Assembly: GCA_964504135.1 (NCBI GenBank) | Contig: CAZDCW010000005.1 | Location: 1-54,377, forward strand | Direction: 5' to 3' | From: JACPTG01 sp964504135 | Lineage (GTDB): Archaea > Nanobdellota > Nanobdellia > Woesearchaeales > UBA10216 | Length of the DNA stretch: 54,377 nucleotides | Program-made: the position numbers and the translations under genes | Shown here: in pieces, positions 1 to 8,813 of the stretch | How the letters are laid out: each line of letters starts with the position of its first letter | How positions within the stretch are numbered: position 1 is the first letter of the stretch | The notes under the pieces: generated by a model | The model's input: only the letters and a program-made list of their open reading frames with translations | Databases searched by the model: none | Told to the model about the DNA's origin: nothing

Positions 1-34
1 TTCTCAAATCAATATCGTTTACTTTAATAACCAT
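1..34 (-). CDS. Partial CDS, N-terminus only, product unknown
   Basis: An ATG on the minus strand at position 34 opens a frame that runs off the left edge of the window and starts MVIKVNDIDLR. A TATA-like box (ATTTATATA on the minus strand, about 58-66) is centred about 27 bp upstream. That is the spacing seen for many other genes here, so the message would be leaderless. The ATG sits inside the loop of a 9-bp inverted repeat (17-25 with 44-52). Only about 11 residues are visible, so no function can be given. The call rests on promoter spacing and an open frame. Confidence 0.45.
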   Translation of the reverse strand, partial: MVIKVNDIDLR

Positions 35-52
35 ATGAGTATAAAAGTAAAC
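17..52. repeat. 9-bp perfect inverted repeat (possible operator)
   Basis: GTTTACTTT at 17-25 is perfectly complementary to AAAGTAAAC at 44-52, leaving an 18-nt loop. It overlaps the presumed transcription start and first codons of the partial gene leaving the window on the minus strand. It also lies downstream of the PCNA stop codon. It could be a regulator site or a transcript-end hairpin; the sequence does not decide between them. Confidence 0.5.
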
Positions 53-134
53 AGTCGTATATAAATGTTTTGGTTTTTTCTGCTCGATACGCTAAAAAAG
101 TAATATTTATACAGGCGCTTTCGAGCCCAGCCTA

Positions 135-881
135 TCAGTCGTTATCCACCCTCGGCGCGAGAATGAAGCTGAGCATAACCCTGTCAATGGTGTTGTAGGC
201 CAGCCTCAGCGGGTAATCGTGGTTGAAGTTTATTACAACCCTGTCAGAGAGCTTTGAGCCCTGCATCATCTTTTTCAGGTACTCGATGGAATACTTTGAG
301 CGGACCTTGTCCTTTGAGTCGGTCCTGATATTAGTCTCGTCACCTGCCTTTATCTCAATGTTGGCAGTGCTCAGGTCGCCATCGGCACGCACTGTGAACT
401 TGCCTGGGTCGGCAACAAAGCTAACAGACTCGGCAACAATGTCAGCATCATCAACAGCCTCGTTAAGAAAGGCAGAGTTTGTTTCAATAGTGACCGGAAA
501 TGAAAGCTCGGGAATCTTCTGCTCCTTATGCTCCAGGTCAATTATCGGAATGCTGAAGGTCCTCACAGACTCAGAGCGCAGCTGAATCCTCAGCCTGCCG
601 TCCTCAAGCTCAAGCACAACCATGTCATTCGGCTTGGCTCTCCTAAGTATCTGCTTCAGATTGTTCAGGTTGATAGCCAGGTTAACGTCACTGTCAAGCG
701 CGTATTCAGCAAAGGCGCTTGGCAGGAGCCTGAAGATAACCATAGCAACGTTTGCAGGGTCCATGGCAACGAGCTCAATGCCATCCCTGCCAACCTTAAT
801 CCTGGCCTCATTCACAAGGTCTGAAATTATGGAAACGCTCTCCTTCAAGTACTTCGGCTCTGCAAGACTAAGCTTCATCAT
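135..881 (-). CDS. pcn: DNA polymerase sliding clamp (PCNA)
   Basis: Homotrimeric (or heterotrimeric) ring that encircles DNA and tethers PolD, ligase and other replication factors. The 248 residues match the usual archaeal PCNA length. The pattern fits the family: N-terminal clamp domain with an ELVAMDPANVAM segment (about residues 36-47), an interdomain connector rich in acidic residues (about 117-130), and a C-terminal half ending in VMLSFILAPRV. A GGTGA Shine-Dalgarno directly abuts the first ATG and is 3 nt from the second (878), so the second may be the true start. A TATA-like box (ATATAAAT, about 917-925 on the minus strand) implies a short leader of about 13-16 nt. It neighbours MCM, RPA-like, PolD and Orc1 genes, which supports a replication cluster. 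Confidence 0.97.
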   Translation of the reverse strand: MMKLSLAEPKYLKESVSIISDLVNEARIKVGRDGIELVAMDPANVAMVIFRLLPSAFAEYALDSDVNLAINLNNLKQILRRAKPNDMVVLELEDGRLRIQLRSESVRTFSIPIIDLEHKEQKIPELSFPVTIETNSAFLNEAVDDADIVAESVSFVADPGKFTVRADGDLSTANIEIKAGDETNIRTDSKDKVRSKYSIEYLKKMMQGSKLSDRVVINFNHDYPLRLAYNTIDRVMLSFILAPRVDND

Positions 882-916
882 TCACCCCCAAAGAATACTA
901 AACAGCTACTGGCGAG

Positions 917-925
917 TATTTATAT
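917..925 (-). promoter_or_regulatory. TATA-like box of pcn
   Basis: ATATAAAT on the minus strand, about 40 bp upstream of the PCNA start. This predicts a transcription start near 894 and a short leader carrying the GGTGA ribosome-binding site at 886-882. Confidence 0.45.
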
Positions 926-1007
926 TTTTTGTGCTGTGGATTAAGTCAACTAAACGTCATCTTTAAATAGGACTAATGTTTATATATTTCTAAAAAGAGG
1001 TGATATT

Positions 1008-1592
1008 ATGATGGCGTGTGAGAATTGTGGATCAGAAAGTGTGGTAAAGAAAGGATTTAGGCATAACGCGTCTGGTTCAAAACAAAAATTTTTCTGCCCT
1101 GATTGTGAGAAGTGGTTTGTGCATGATGATGGTTTTAAACGTATGAGAATAAAGCCGGCTCATATCGTTCGTGCTTTGCATGAATATGGCGATGGAGCCT
1201 CGCTCAGAAAAGTAAGGGAACATCTTAGGCAGCATGATGATGTTAAAGTTTCTCGATGGGCAATCCGAAAGTGGGTGGTTAAGTATTCCCACCTCTTAAA
1301 AAAAACGACCATGGATTCGGTACTCCAAAGATTAAGGGGCGTATCCATTTCGATGAGAAATATACGCGAGTAAAAAAACCGTTGGGAATACCGCTTGACC
1401 GCGATTGACAGCAAAACAAAGTTCGTTTTTGCTGAAATTGTCGTCGTGGAAAGGTCATTAAAAGCTTGCGTGGGATTTCTCAAACAAATCAAACCCTCCA
1501 TTTTTCCACTGGAAATGAAGGGGGCTTATCTTCTTGAAAATAGCATTCGGATTACAAAAGTATTTATAAATGAGCTCCTTCTTTTCATTTAA
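1008..1592 (+). pseudogene. Decayed IS transposase (zinc-finger + HTH + DDE remnant)
   Basis: The first 121 codons encode a zinc ribbon (CENCGS...CPDCEKWF, residues about 4-34) followed by a helix-turn-helix region. This is the N-terminal layout of IS6/IS240-like and related archaeal transposases. The frame then breaks. A second frame carries HFDEKYTRVKKPLG (around 1348-1387). A third frame carries LTAIDSKTKFVFAEI (from about 1394). These are consecutive pieces of one DDE catalytic domain, so at least two frameshifts separate them. The rest of the catalytic domain is missing. It starts behind a TATA-like sequence (about 978-988) and a GAGGTGAT ribosome-binding site, and lies between PCNA and TBP. 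I see no clear terminal inverted repeats. The exact IS family is uncertain. Confidence 0.75.
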
Positions 1593-1594
1593 AT

Positions 1595-1611
1595 AGCCCT
1601 TTTAAAGGGCT
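1595..1611. promoter_or_regulatory. Palindrome containing the probable TATA box of tbp
   Basis: AGCCCTTT-T-AAAGGGCT is a perfect 8-bp palindrome around a single central base. Its centre is the TATA-like TTTTAAAG, about 25 bp before the tbp start at 1628. A regulator, or TBP itself, could occupy this site. It could alternatively act as a terminator hairpin for the transposase remnant, because a G/T-rich run follows. Confidence 0.45.
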
Positions 1612-1627
1612 TTTGGGGGGGTTTTGC

Positions 1628-2176
1628 ATGAGCAAGAGGGAAATTAAGGTTGTTAACATTGTGGTTAGCACTTCTCTGAACCATGACATTCCTTTGGAGA
1701 AGATGGCTTCTACGCTTCCCAACACTGAGTATAACCCTGAGCAGTTCCCAGGGCTGGTTATCAGGATTAAGGAGCCGAAGACTTCTGCCCTTATTTTTAG
1801 CAGCGGCAAGGTCGTGTGCACAGGCGCAAGGTCCATGGACAAGGTTGAGGAGTCCATCAGGAAGATTATCAAGAGCCTTGAGAAGATAGGGATTAGGATA
1901 AGCATCAAGCCTGAGATTAACATTCAGAATATAGTTGCGTCAGGCACTGTCGGAATGGACCTTAACCTGAACGTGCTGGCCATGAAGCTCAGGAACACAG
2001 AGTATGAGCCTGAGCAGTTCCCTGGCCTGGTGTACAAGCTTATTGACCCTGACATCAAGGCAACCTTCCTCCTTTTCAGCAATGGGAAGATAGTCTGCAC
2101 TGGCACTAAGTCTGAGTCCGAGGTGAACAAGGCTTTGGACAAGCTTGTTGACAACCTTAAAAAGGTGAAAAGGTGA
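1628..2176 (+). CDS. tbp: TATA-box-binding protein (TBP)
   Basis: General transcription factor that binds TATA boxes and, with TFB, recruits RNA polymerase. The 182 residues form the expected pseudo-twofold repeat. Each half carries the same core: NTEYNPEQFPGLVIRI then SGKVVCTGA in the first, NTEYEPEQFPGLVYKL then NGKIVCTGT in the second. The length is typical for archaeal TBP. An upstream TTG at 1613 would add MGGFC, but the ATG at 1628 fits the promoter spacing and the family N-terminus better. The stop codon overlaps the GTG start of mcm by 4 bp (GTGA), so the two genes are probably translationally coupled. Confidence 0.97.
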   Translation: MSKREIKVVNIVVSTSLNHDIPLEKMASTLPNTEYNPEQFPGLVIRIKEPKTSALIFSSGKVVCTGARSMDKVEESIRKIIKSLEKIGIRISIKPEINIQNIVASGTVGMDLNLNVLAMKLRNTEYEPEQFPGLVYKLIDPDIKATFLLFSNGKIVCTGTKSESEVNKALDKLVDNLKKVKR

Positions 2177-5100
2177 ATGTTGAGGAGTCTGTAAGGAAGT
2201 ATCAGGAGTTCATTGAGGACAATTACAAGGCAGCCCTTCTGGAGTCAGTAAGCACCGGGAAGAATTTCCTGGTGATTGATTTTGCAGAGCTGTCAAAGTT
2301 TGACCCGGCTATGGCTGAGGAGCTTCTTAACAGCCCTGAGGATTCCCTGAAGTCTGCCGAGCTTGCGTGCAGCCAGATTGACCTGCCTGTCCAGGGCAGC
2401 GTCAGGGTCAGGGTTTCCAATCTGCCTGAAGACAGGAAGCTCGCCATCAGGACTGTCAGGAGCGAGCATCTGGGCAGGCTTCTTTACATTGAGGGCGTTG
2501 TGAAGAAGAAGGGCGATGTCAGGCCCCAGGTTGTTTCTTCGAGGTTTGAATGCCCTGCCTGCGGCCAGGTGATGGCTGTGCTCCAGCTTGACCAGAGCTT
2601 TCGCGAGCCTGCCAAGTGCAGCTGCGGGAGGAAGGGGAAGTTTACCTTGCTGAGCAAGGAGATGGTGGATGCGCAGAGCATGGTTCTTGAGGAGCCTGCT
2701 GAAAACCTTGAGGGCAGCGAGCAGCCCAAGAGGCTTAACCTCTTTCTGAAGGAGGACCTCGTCAGCCCGCTTACAGAGAAGAAGGTAAATCCTGGCAGCA
2801 GGGTTGCGGTTGTTGGTATTCTTAAGGAGGTTCCGATAATACTGAGGTCTGGCGGGAAGTCCACTGTGTTTGATTTTCTGCTTGAGGTAAACAGCATTTC
2901 CTCAAGCCAGGAGGATTTTTACGACGTTAAGATAAGCAGGGAGGAGCAAAAGAGGATTCTTGAGCTTGCCTCTGACCCCAAGGTGTACCAGAAGTTGACT
3001 GATGCTGTCGCGCCTTCAATTTTTGGCTACGACAAGGTGAAGGAGGCGCTTGTCCTTCAGCTTATGGGCGGGGTGAGGAAGCAGCGGCCTGACGGGATGA
3101 CGACGAGGGGTGATGTCCACGTGATGCTGGTTGGCGACCCTGGCTGCATCGCAGGAGATTCTCAGGTGGCTCTGCTGTACAGGGGCATGCAGCCAATCAG
3201 CAGCTTGGGCGAGGGACATTTGCAAAGAATAAACCTTGTTATTTCCAAAATAAGGCGGAATGAAAGCGATTTGCCTTATGATTTTGCAACGGTCTTCCAG
3301 CATTACAGATCCCAGCCGGTGCTTCGGCTGGTTACAGAGACAGGGAAGGAAGTTACGTGCACATACAATCAGCCATTCCTGACAAAGGAAGGCTGGAAAA
3401 GGGCTGATGAGCTTTTGTTGGACGAGCCAATAAGAGTGGCGCCAGTCATTCCCAACATTGTAAAAAAGCTGGCCCCGACAAACTTTGAAAGGGTGGAAAG
3501 CCATAGTGGTCCGCTGAAGGAAGTTTCAATCCCTGAATTCTTTACTCCGGGCCTTGCTTCCCTCTGCGGCTATATAATTGGCGACGGGAATATTCATCCG
3601 AATGGCTATAGGCTTGCTTGCTACGTTAACTCAGAGGAAACTGATTTGATTGCGATTATCCAGGGATTGTTCAGGCAGGAGTTTAATCTGGAGCCTTCGG
3701 TCTTTGCCAGGAAAGCTGGCGGGATTAAGACGATAGTTGATGGGCACCAAGGTTTGAGGCAGTTTGTATCCAGGCAGCAGATGCATTTAGTGGAAGTTAA
3801 CAGCAGGCAGGTTGCCCATTCATTGTCATTTCTGAAGGAAAAGCGGGTTCCGCAGGCTATTTTCCAAAGTCCAAAGATTGTTGTTTCAAGGTTCATTAGC
3901 TGGCTGTTTGAAGCAGATGGCTGCGCTTTTGCAAAGGGAAGGGGACGGATATCTGTGCAATTGAAGTCACGTTCAGCCGGCCTTCTTAAAGACGTGCAGC
4001 TTTTGCTGTTGTATTTCGGCATCCAGTCAAGAATCATCCAGGATAACCTATGCATAAGGAGATCCAGGGATATTGGATTGTTCGCCAGGCACATCGGATT
4101 TAACTCTGCGAAAAAAATATCCGCGTTGGAAAAATGTCTGGTTGCTGTAAGGAATAGGAGCAGCACTCAGAAAAGAAAAGGCCCTCAGAAATGGGAGCGT
4201 GTAGTCAGGGTGATGCCCGCAGGCATAACTGACGTGTATGATTTCGAGGTTCCTGTAACTAAGATGTTTATTGCAAACGGTATTGTGTGCCACAATTCCG
4301 GCAAGAGCCAGCTCCTCAAGCGCATCAGCAGAATAGCGCCTAAAGGCCGCTATATCAGCGGCAAGAGCGTTACAGGCGCTGGCATGACTGCTGCCGTAGT
4401 GCGCGACGAATTCCTCGGCGGATGGAGCCTTGAGGCTGGAGCGCTTGTGCTGGCAAATAACGGGATTTGCTGTACAACCGGAGATGCAGAGTTTGTGACT
4501 GAGGATTACAAGAAAATTAAATTTGAGGATTTGTTCAAGGATGGCGAACAAGTTCTTTTTCCAAAATTCAAGATTCTTGGTTTGAATTTGAAGACTAATC
4601 GCATCGAGGCATTTCCAATTAAAAAAGCCTTCAGGATTAAAAATAGTAAGAAACTTGTTCAGGTAACTACAAGAACTGGAAGAAAGCTGAAGCTGACTGA
4701 GGACAATGGACTGCTGTTGGCCAAAGACTCTCTTTTCAAATGGGTTGCGGCAGCCGGGATTTCAGAGGGCGATTTTGTTGCTGTCCCAAGGAATTATGGC
4801 ATCGACGGTAGTGACTGCTACGACACGGATTTCGCCTATATTTGCGGGCTTGTTGCCACTGACGGTCACATCGCCATAGACAAAAGGCATGCCCAGACCT
4901 CCATTTATAACAGCAATGCGGAAATCATAAACAATGCGGTCGAAACGCTGCGGAGGATGAAAGTAAAGTTCAGCGTGTTTTCCAGAAAGCCGGGGGGGCG
5001 TAGCGTTATCAGAGGGAAAGAAGTCATAACCAGGAAGGAGGTTCGTCAGATAATTAATTTTCAAAAGGCATTTGCCGAAAGAATTATCGACTTTGGAGTG

Positions 5101-8100
5101 CCTTCAGGCAATAAGTCATCTTTGCACTGTCTTGACAAAAAAATCCTGGGATATTCAAGAGCTACATTAGCCGCATTTATGGCTGGCGTTTTTGATGGCG
5201 ATGGAAGCATCAGGGAGAATCCTACGGAGGCAACTATAACGACAGGCATAAGGGAAAATGCTCAATTATTCCAGGAAATATTGCTAAGGTTCGGGATTAT
5301 TTCAAGTGTGGAAAAATCAACTCACAGCTGGCATTGCTCGATAAGGGGATTTGAGGAGGTAAGCAGTTTCTTTAAGCATGTGACCTTCCTTCACCCTGAA
5401 AAAATTGCCAAGAGCAATCTTTTGGCTGCCGTGGAGATTAAGGGAAGGATCGATGTCTTGCCCAACCATCAGGATTTCTTTAGAAGGCTTTTGAAAAGTA
5501 ATTCCGGCAGGCTTGGGAAGAATGTGTTCAGGTATTTTTGGAATTATTGTAAGACGAATGATGATTTGGGAAGGAAGCTTTCGGGCGATGTTCTCTGGGA
5601 TAAGGTGGTTTCAATTGAAGAGTTGCAAGAGGAATACGTTTATGATTTCACAATGGAGGGTACAAATAACTTTGTTGCAAATAACATAATAATGCATAAT
5701 TGTATCGATGAGCTGGACAAAATGAGCGAGGAGGACAGCGGAGCATTGCACGAGGCCATGGAGCAGCAGAGCTACCATCCTGATTTTGAGATTATGCTTG
5801 GCGACGGCTCAACTCACAGAATAGGGAAGCTGGTTGACAGCTTTTTAGATGCCAACAAGGATGGGATAATCCGGGGAATCAACTGCGAAATTCTGCCGGT
5901 TGAAAATATTGAACTGCTTACGACGGACTTTAGGAAGGTTTTCACGATTAAGGCTAAAAGGGTCTCCAGGCATTCTGCTCCTGACCACTTCATAGAGATA
6001 TCATTTAGCAACGGAAGAAGGATAACTGTAACTCCTGAGCACCCTGTTTACCTGTTCAGGGATGGAATCGCTGAAATCCCGGCAGAGCAGGTTCAGGTTA
6101 ATGACTTGTCCTTCGCTCCAAGGGTATTGCCTGTTCGGGAGGGATGTGGGGTTTCAAGGGAGCTTAGCAGGCTTCTGGGCTATTTGGTTACAGAAGGCCA
6201 CACTTACTTTAATGGGAAGCACAGGTATGCCGAAATAGGCATAAGCAATACGGACAGGAGGATAATAGATGAGTGTGGCCTTCTTTTTGAAAGGATTTTC
6301 GGCTGTAAGCCTAACATTAACCTTCAGAAAAAAGAGCGCAGGAAATGGGCTAAGCAGGACTTGTTTACAGTTAGGATTTCGTCATTGGATGCATATTCCC
6401 GTGTCAGGGATGATTTCCCTGAGCTTATGGTCAAAGCTCCCTTCAAGAGGGTTCCTAACAGGCTTAAGGTTTCTTCTTCTGAAGCTAAGAGGGAATTTTT
6501 GGCGGCCGCCTTTAAGGGTGATGGGTTTGTTGACTCCGAACGGTTCGGCTATATTACTTCATCTTACGGTTTGGCCAAGGACTTCCAGGACTTGCTTTTG
6601 GAATTCGGTGTTAACAGCTACATAGCGACTGAATCAAGGGCTGGCAGGAAATACTTCAAAGTAGTGGTTTCCTCCACTAAAAGCATGAATGCCTTTAAGG
6701 ATAAAATTGCTGAGCAGGATGACAAAAGGCTTGCAAGAATAGGGTTTTTGTGCGCCCGCAGCTCCAGGAAGTCAAACTATCGGGACCCTGTTCCGACGAT
6801 AATTTTGAAGCGGGTTAATGCATTGCTGAAGAAGCTGAGGCTTAGCAACGGATATTTCAACAGGATAATTTCTATGAACCAGAACTCCAATAGGGATATA
6901 GTGCTCAGGCAATTGGGAAGGGTGAGGCTGAAGCTGCATGAATGCGCCGCAGCTCTTTGTTCTGAATCAATCCGGGATGTCAGAAGGGGCAGCCTTACCC
7001 CACTGGCTGATGTGTTGAATGAAGTCGGGATTTCCTCGTCAATGGTTTATTATGTTGAAAAGCGGCCGCATTCGCAGATGCATTCTGAATTGCTGCAGAA
7101 AACCAGGAGCGTTGCTGGGAAGAGGCTTTCAGCAGTTGAAAATGAGCTTGGGCAGCTTTTGTCTATTGTAAAAAGCGATTTGAGGTTTGTCACTGTAAAA
7201 AGTGTCAGAAGAATTGAGAATGAGGATATAAGATGGGTTTACGATGTCACTGTTGAGCCTACAAAGACGTTTGTCAGTGAGGGATTGGTGCTTCATAACA
7301 CCCTTTCAGTTTCCAAGGCGAGCATCCAGTCCACCCTCCTTACCAGAACGACTGTCCTTGTCGCCGCCAATCCCAAGCTTGGCAGGTTTGACCCTTTCTC
7401 TGTGCTCGCGAGCCAGATTGACATGCCTCCGACTTTGATTAACAGGTTTGACCTGATTTTTCCGATTACTGATATCCCGAACAAGGCCAAGGATGAGAAG
7501 ATGGCGCAGCACATACTTTTTCTTCACCAGACGCCTGAGCAGATTGAGGCTGAGATTGGCACTGATTTCCTCAAGAAGTACGTGGCTTACGCAAGGCAGA
7601 ATATTAGTCCGGTCCTTACTGATTCAGCTCTTAACGAGATTAAGGACTTTTATGTGCAGATGCGGAGCCTGGGCATAAGGGAAGAGATTACATTCGGAAT
7701 CGGCGAGGGGCATGAGGTTCGCGCAATCCCGATTTCAGCCAGGCAGCTTGAGGCCCTGATAAGGCTCTCTGAGGCTTCTGCAAGGACCCGGCTCTCCCAG
7801 AAGGTCACTAGGGAGGATGCGCAGAGGGCTATTGAGCTTGTAAGGTACTGCCTGATGCAGGTTGGCTTTGACAGGAAGACAGGCCAGATTGACATTGACC
7901 GCATTTCAACAGGCATTCCTGCTTCTGAAAGGAGCAGGATTTATGCTGTCAGGGATATTATCAAGGAGCTGGAGTCCAAGATTGGAAACCTGATTCCTGT
8001 TGAGGATATCCTGAAGATTGCCCTGGACAAGGGCATTGCAGAGACTGACGTTGAGCAGCTTATTGAGAAGCTCAAGCGGGACGGTGACATTTATGAGCCA

Positions 8101-8127
8101 AAGCCGGGCTTTGTCAGGAGGGCTTAG
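2173..8127 (+). CDS. mcm: Replicative helicase MCM with three inteins
   Basis: AAA+ hexameric helicase that unwinds DNA at the fork. The 1984-residue precursor contains three inteins totalling 1304 residues, so the spliced protein is about 680 residues, normal for archaeal MCM. In the extein: an N-terminal domain with a zinc motif (CPAC...CSCG, about residues 131-155); a Walker A split as GDPG/SGKSQLL; a Walker B rebuilt as GIC/CIDELDKM; EAMEQQ/TLSVSKASIQ after Walker B; sensor 1 VLVAANP; an arginine-finger region INRFDLIF; and a C-terminal winged helix. The start is GTG, overlapping the tbp stop. An RPA-like gene follows 3 bp after the stop. All three inteins interrupt the ATPase core, so activity should depend on three splicing events. 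Confidence 0.97.
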   Translation: MNVEESVRKYQEFIEDNYKAALLESVSTGKNFLVIDFAELSKFDPAMAEELLNSPEDSLKSAELACSQIDLPVQGSVRVRVSNLPEDRKLAIRTVRSEHLGRLLYIEGVVKKKGDVRPQVVSSRFECPACGQVMAVLQLDQSFREPAKCSCGRKGKFTLLSKEMVDAQSMVLEEPAENLEGSEQPKRLNLFLKEDLVSPLTEKKVNPGSRVAVVGILKEVPIILRSGGKSTVFDFLLEVNSISSSQEDFYDVKISREEQKRILELASDPKVYQKLTDAVAPSIFGYDKVKEALVLQLMGGVRKQRPDGMTTRGDVHVMLVGDPGCIAGDSQVALLYRGMQPISSLGEGHLQRINLVISKIRRNESDLPYDFATVFQHYRSQPVLRLVTETGKEVTCTYNQPFLTKEGWKRADELLLDEPIRVAPVIPNIVKKLAPTNFERVESHSGPLKEVSIPEFFTPGLASLCGYIIGDGNIHPNGYRLACYVNSEETDLIAIIQGLFRQEFNLEPSVFARKAGGIKTIVDGHQGLRQFVSRQQMHLVEVNSRQVAHSLSFLKEKRVPQAIFQSPKIVVSRFISWLFEADGCAFAKGRGRISVQLKSRSAGLLKDVQLLLLYFGIQSRIIQDNLCIRRSRDIGLFARHIGFNSAKKISALEKCLVAVRNRSSTQKRKGPQKWERVVRVMPAGITDVYDFEVPVTKMFIANGIVCHNSGKSQLLKRISRIAPKGRYISGKSVTGAGMTAAVVRDEFLGGWSLEAGALVLANNGICCTTGDAEFVTEDYKKIKFEDLFKDGEQVLFPKFKILGLNLKTNRIEAFPIKKAFRIKNSKKLVQVTTRTGRKLKLTEDNGLLLAKDSLFKWVAAAGISEGDFVAVPRNYGIDGSDCYDTDFAYICGLVATDGHIAIDKRHAQTSIYNSNAEIINNAVETLRRMKVKFSVFSRKPGGRSVIRGKEVITRKEVRQIINFQKAFAERIIDFGVPSGNKSSLHCLDKKILGYSRATLAAFMAGVFDGDGSIRENPTEATITTGIRENAQLFQEILLRFGIISSVEKSTHSWHCSIRGFEEVSSFFKHVTFLHPEKIAKSNLLAAVEIKGRIDVLPNHQDFFRRLLKSNSGRLGKNVFRYFWNYCKTNDDLGRKLSGDVLWDKVVSIEELQEEYVYDFTMEGTNNFVANNIIMHNCIDELDKMSEEDSGALHEAMEQQSYHPDFEIMLGDGSTHRIGKLVDSFLDANKDGIIRGINCEILPVENIELLTTDFRKVFTIKAKRVSRHSAPDHFIEISFSNGRRITVTPEHPVYLFRDGIAEIPAEQVQVNDLSFAPRVLPVREGCGVSRELSRLLGYLVTEGHTYFNGKHRYAEIGISNTDRRIIDECGLLFERIFGCKPNINLQKKERRKWAKQDLFTVRISSLDAYSRVRDDFPELMVKAPFKRVPNRLKVSSSEAKREFLAAAFKGDGFVDSERFGYITSSYGLAKDFQDLLLEFGVNSYIATESRAGRKYFKVVVSSTKSMNAFKDKIAEQDDKRLARIGFLCARSSRKSNYRDPVPTIILKRVNALLKKLRLSNGYFNRIISMNQNSNRDIVLRQLGRVRLKLHECAAALCSESIRDVRRGSLTPLADVLNEVGISSSMVYYVEKRPHSQMHSELLQKTRSVAGKRLSAVENELGQLLSIVKSDLRFVTVKSVRRIENEDIRWVYDVTVEPTKTFVSEGLVLHNTLSVSKASIQSTLLTRTTVLVAANPKLGRFDPFSVLASQIDMPPTLINRFDLIFPITDIPNKAKDEKMAQHILFLHQTPEQIEAEIGTDFLKKYVAYARQNISPVLTDSALNEIKDFYVQMRSLGIREEITFGIGEGHEVRAIPISARQLEALIRLSEASARTRLSQKVTREDAQRAIELVRYCLMQVGFDRKTGQIDIDRISTGIPASERSRIYAVRDIIKELESKIGNLIPVEDILKIALDKGIAETDVEQLIEKLKRDGDIYEPKPGFVRRA
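3145..4296 (+). mobile_element. MCM intein 1 (Walker A site, 384 aa, LAGLIDADG)
   Basis: Starts with Cys1 (CIAGDSQVAL) directly after GDPG and ends VCHN, followed by Ser of SGKSQLL. Removing it restores the P-loop GDPGSGKSQ. It carries two LAGLIDADG-type endonuclease motifs (LCGYIIGDGNI and FISWLFEADGCA) and splicing block VYDFEVPVTKMFIANGIVCHN near its end. The endonuclease acidic residues look intact, so it may still home. Confidence 0.93.
4471..5700 (+). mobile_element. MCM intein 2 (Walker B site, 410 aa, LAGLIDADG)
   Basis: Starts with Cys1 (CTTGDAEFVT) after NNGIC and ends IIMHN, followed by Cys of CIDELDKM. Removing it restores the Walker B strand GICCIDELDKM. Two LAGLIDADG-type motifs are visible (YICGLVATDGHI and FMAGVFDGDGSI), both with the acidic residue. 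The splicing block near the end reads VYDFTMEGTNNFVANNIIMHN with the penultimate His and final Asn. Confidence 0.93.
5770..7299 (+). mobile_element. MCM intein 3 (after Walker B, 510 aa, Ser1)
   Basis: Starts with Ser1 (SYHPDFEIMLGDG) after EAMEQQ and ends LVLHN, followed by Thr of TLSVSKASIQ. Removing it restores EAMEQQTLSVSKASIQ. It uses Ser1 with Thr+1, unlike the Cys1 inteins upstream. LAGLIDADG-type motifs are LLGYLVTEGHTY (Glu at the usual Asp) and FLAAAFKGDGFV. It is the longest of the three because of an extra helical segment of roughly 130 residues between the endonuclease and the last splicing block. Confidence 0.9.
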
Positions 8128-8129
8128 GT

Positions 8130-8729
8130 ATGGCTCCTGCCGTTAAGGCTAATGTTAAGGAGCTTTCTGCCCTTACCCAGTCTGATGAGCCGTCAGTCAG
8201 GGGAAGGAGCGCTGCCAAGGTTAATGTCATTGGAGTCCTCGTTTCAAAAACCCCTGGTGTTTTCATTGTTGATGATGGCACTGGCTCAATTGCAGTCAGG
8301 AGCTTTGGCTCTGAGGTTAAGCCTTTGGACTCATTTGAGGTGGGTGAAATAATAAATGTGATCGGCAGGCTCGGTTTTTTTGGAGCCGAGCCGTACATTT
8401 CCCCTGAGATTGCGGCAAGGTCCTCTCAGAAGATGCTTGCGCTCAGGCAGCTTGAGCTTGAGAGGGATTTGCTGCTTTCAGGCCCTTCAGGCGCTGAATC
8501 AGTCATCATCGAAGAGGTTGCAGGGGCTCCTGCAGCTGACCTTTCAGACGCAGCGGTGATAAGGGAGCTGATTAGGGAAATAGACCTTGGGAATGAGGGG
8601 AAGGGCGCTGACATTGAGGAAATCAACAGGAGGAGCAATATGGGAAATGCCGAGGCCCTTATAAGAAGCCTGATAGAGCTTGGCGAGGTTTTTGAGGTCC
8701 GCCCCGGCAGGCTCAAGGTCTTGGAATGA
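8130..8729 (+). CDS. RPA-like single-stranded DNA-binding protein (OB-fold + winged helix)
   Basis: Likely partner in coating single-stranded DNA behind MCM. In 199 residues there is one OB-fold (about residues 20-90; VNVIGVLVSKTPGVFIVDDGTGSIAVRSFG is the classic RPA32-type strand pattern), then a linker and a C-terminal winged-helix region (about 140-195, ending EVFEVRPGRLKVLE). This is the two-domain plan of RPA32/RPA-associated proteins. It lies 3 bp after mcm, so it is probably co-transcribed and co-translated with it. No zinc finger is visible. It could be a small RPA subunit rather than a stand-alone SSB. Confidence 0.8.
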   Translation: MAPAVKANVKELSALTQSDEPSVRGRSAAKVNVIGVLVSKTPGVFIVDDGTGSIAVRSFGSEVKPLDSFEVGEIINVIGRLGFFGAEPYISPEIAARSSQKMLALRQLELERDLLLSGPSGAESVIIEEVAGAPAADLSDAAVIRELIREIDLGNEGKGADIEEINRRSNMGNAEALIRSLIELGEVFEVRPGRLKVLE

Positions 8730-8765
8730 TTTTCTTGGGTTATTGCACAAAAAGCTATTAACAAG

Positions 8766-8810
8766 TATAATAGCGAACATTAATTCTTAATAGAAATTTT
8801 CGCTATTATA
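8766..8810. repeat. 12-bp perfect inverted repeat (hairpin 1)
   Basis: TATAATAGCGAA (8766-8777) pairs perfectly with TTCGCTATTATA (8799-8810) across a 21-nt loop. It lies 37 bp after the stop codon of the RPA-like gene. Together with the adjacent hairpin it may end the tbp-mcm-rpa transcript, although no long U tract follows. Confidence 0.65.
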
Positions 8811-8813
8811 TTC

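Noticed and set aside
1077..1501. Minus-strand open frames within the transposase remnant
   Set aside because: The plus strand carries consecutive transposase pieces in three frames, so the opposite-strand frames are by-products.
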